Source: Elusimicrobiota bacterium (GTDB lineage: Bacteria > Elusimicrobiota > UBA8919). Taken from it: 5,363 nt of DNA. Shown here in pieces: positions 4,049-5,363 of this stretch. Position 1 is the stretch's first letter; each line of letters opens with the position of its first letter. The notes under the pieces are model-generated. The model did no database searches, was not told the origin of the DNA, and was given only the letters and a program-made list of their open reading frames with translations. A program made the translations under genes and the position numbers. Location of the stretch: contig DMMW01000056.1 in NCBI GenBank assembly GCA_003452965.1, positions 70,748 through 76,110 of the forward strand. Reading direction: 5' to 3'.

Positions 4049-5363
4049 ATATATTTGTTTTTTTATCATTAATAAGTAGCATAATTAGTTTTGCTCTTGG
4101 GAACTTTGTTTTTTATAAGAACAGGAAAAACTTACAACATATTATTTTTTCTTTATTCTGTTTTAGTATATCTTATTGGGGATTTATTGAATTTATGTAT
4201 CGCCAAGCTGAAAGTTTTGAAATTGCTCATTTTTGGTTAGAAATGAATTTTATATGGCCATTCACTATTGCTTTAATAATTCATTTTGTATTAATCTACA
4301 CCGAAAAAATAAATATTCATACTGGTAAATTAGTTTATTTTTTGTTGTATACCCCTGCATTATTTTTCACAATCATAGAGTTGGCTACTGATCAAATGAC
4401 AATAGGAGTGGTTAAAAGATATTGGGGTTATTCTTATCTTTCAAATGAAAAATCTTTACTTTTTTGGCTGAGTAATATTTGGGCTTTAATAATTTTATTG
4501 TCAATACTTTTTTTGCTTATAAGTTATAGAAAAAAAATGATGTCTACAAGGAAGCGGAAACAATTAAATTATATAACTATAGGTTCTTTTATTCCTATAT
4601 TAATGTCTATACCAGAGATAATACCCATATTTAAATTAGGAATTCCAGAGATGTCTATTAGTTCTTTGACTTGGTTTTCTATTTTTGTTTGTTATGCAAT
4701 ATGGAAATATGAACTATTTGTTATAGATTCGGCTATTATTGCAGAAAATATAATTTTCACAATGAATGAAGCGTTAGTTATAAGTGTTGATAACCAAATT
4801 GTAAAAGTTAATCCTGCATTTACAAAACTTTTTGGTTATAAAGAGAGCGAAGTAATTAGAAAAAAAACGGATATTTTTGCTAAAAATGAAGAAGAATCTA
4901 AAATAATATCCGACAAATTATTTAATAAAGAAGGATTAAAAAATTGTGAAGCAAAGTGTAAGATAAAATCTGGAGAACTGATAGATGTTGAATTAAGTGG
5001 TTCAGTATTAAGGGACAAATATAACGAAGTAGCAGGAGTAGTGATGATTATAAAAGATATTAGAGAACGCAAAAAATATGAGAAAGAAAATACTGAGTTA
5101 CAACGACATTTAATGCAATCCGAGAAGATGGTGGCAGTAGGACAATTAGCGGGCGGAGTGGCACATGAGATAAATAATCCAATGGGAGTAATATTAGGAT
5201 TTGCTCAAAGTGTAGGTAAAAATATAAAGGAAGGGGATTCATTATATATGCCGTTAAAGTCAATAGAGCGAGAAGCAATAAGGTGTAAGAAATTAGTCAG
5301 TAATTTATTAACATTTTCCAGAATAGAAAAAACAGGAATAGAGATAGTAGAGATAAATAGTGC
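4045..5363 (+). CDS. Second membrane sensor histidine kinase, 7-TM/PAS/HisKA (3' end outside window)
   Basis: The ATG at 4045 overlaps the stop of the first kinase (ATGA, 4045-4048), and the frame stays open to the right edge, giving 439 residues. There is no strong Shine-Dalgarno, so translation is probably coupled to the upstream gene. Residues 1-222 hold about seven hydrophobic segments (roughly 4-24, 31-50, 68-86, 96-113, 139-161, 174-195, 205-222), the layout of the 7-TM histidine-kinase sensor region. A PAS domain (about 228-340) with VNPAFTKLFGY follows, then a helical linker and HisKA with phosphoacceptor His374 in AHEINNP. The ATPase domain would lie beyond 5363. Its HisKA region is about 79% identical to that of the first kinase, while the sensors differ. 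It should therefore phosphorylate the same or closely related receivers in response to another signal. Confidence 0.93.
   Translation, partial: MNIFVFLSLISSIISFALGNFVFYKNRKNLQHIIFSLFCFSISYWGFIEFMYRQAESFEIAHFWLEMNFIWPFTIALIIHFVLIYTEKINIHTGKLVYFLLYTPALFFTIIELATDQMTIGVVKRYWGYSYLSNEKSLLFWLSNIWALIILLSILFLLISYRKKMMSTRKRKQLNYITIGSFIPILMSIPEIIPIFKLGIPEMSISSLTWFSIFVCYAIWKYELFVIDSAIIAENIIFTMNEALVISVDNQIVKVNPAFTKLFGYKESEVIRKKTDIFAKNEEESKIISDKLFNKEGLKNCEAKCKIKSGELIDVELSGSVLRDKYNEVAGVVMIIKDIRERKKYEKENTELQRHLMQSEKMVAVGQLAGGVAHEINNPMGVILGFAQSVGKNIKEGDSLYMPLKSIEREAIRCKKLVSNLLTFSRIEKTGIEIVEINS

Noticed and set aside
4836..5072. Open frame on the minus strand inside the second kinase gene
   Set aside because: It is antisense to the PAS domain, with no signals or family likeness.

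Overview
This is an AT-rich bacterial window (by eye about one third G+C) that is almost entirely two-component signalling, all on the + strand. In order it holds: the tail of a receiver-domain protein (1-111); a gene-poor stretch of about 190 bases filled with GC-rich inverted repeats (112-303); a stand-alone CheY-like receiver (304-672); a promoter region with a good sigma70-type promoter, an operator-like dyad and a five-unit 9-bp tandem repeat (685-762); a response regulator with an N-terminal MerR/excisionase-type helix-turn-helix and a C-terminal receiver (775-1374); a complete 7-TM, three-PAS histidine kinase (1376-4048); and a second membrane histidine kinase that runs off the right edge (4045-5363).

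The last three genes form a tight operon: the regulator and first kinase are separated by one base, and the first and second kinases overlap by ATGA. Both kinases have complete H-boxes, and their dimerisation/phosphoacceptor regions are about 79% identical over 71 aligned residues. Their membrane sensor halves are unrelated to the eye. The simplest reading is two different sensors feeding the same receiver(s), most obviously the HTH-receiver protein encoded first in the operon, which may also control the operon through the dyad at its start site. The single-domain receivers upstream could be further phosphoryl targets or sinks. The signal is unknown.

The most unusual signal is a set of palindromic insertions. 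Two in-frame stretches of about 57 bp lie inside the ATPase domain of the first kinase (3697-3753 and 3926-3982). Each sits in a surface loop between conserved motifs and each is richer in G+C than its surroundings. A similar GC-rich palindrome cluster fills the 112-303 gap and abuts the ribosome binding site of the next gene. They look like small mobile palindromic elements of the general kind known from Rickettsia (RPE), but whether they are a repeated family cannot be decided from this window.

The lineage cannot be fixed. The low G+C, the HTH-receiver architecture, the style of the kinase cores and the GC-rich extragenic palindromes suggest one of the uncultured Elusimicrobia/Omnitrophica-like or deltaproteobacterial-like groups. 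This is an impression, not a demonstration. No RNA gene, CRISPR array, transposase or convincing intrinsic terminator was seen.
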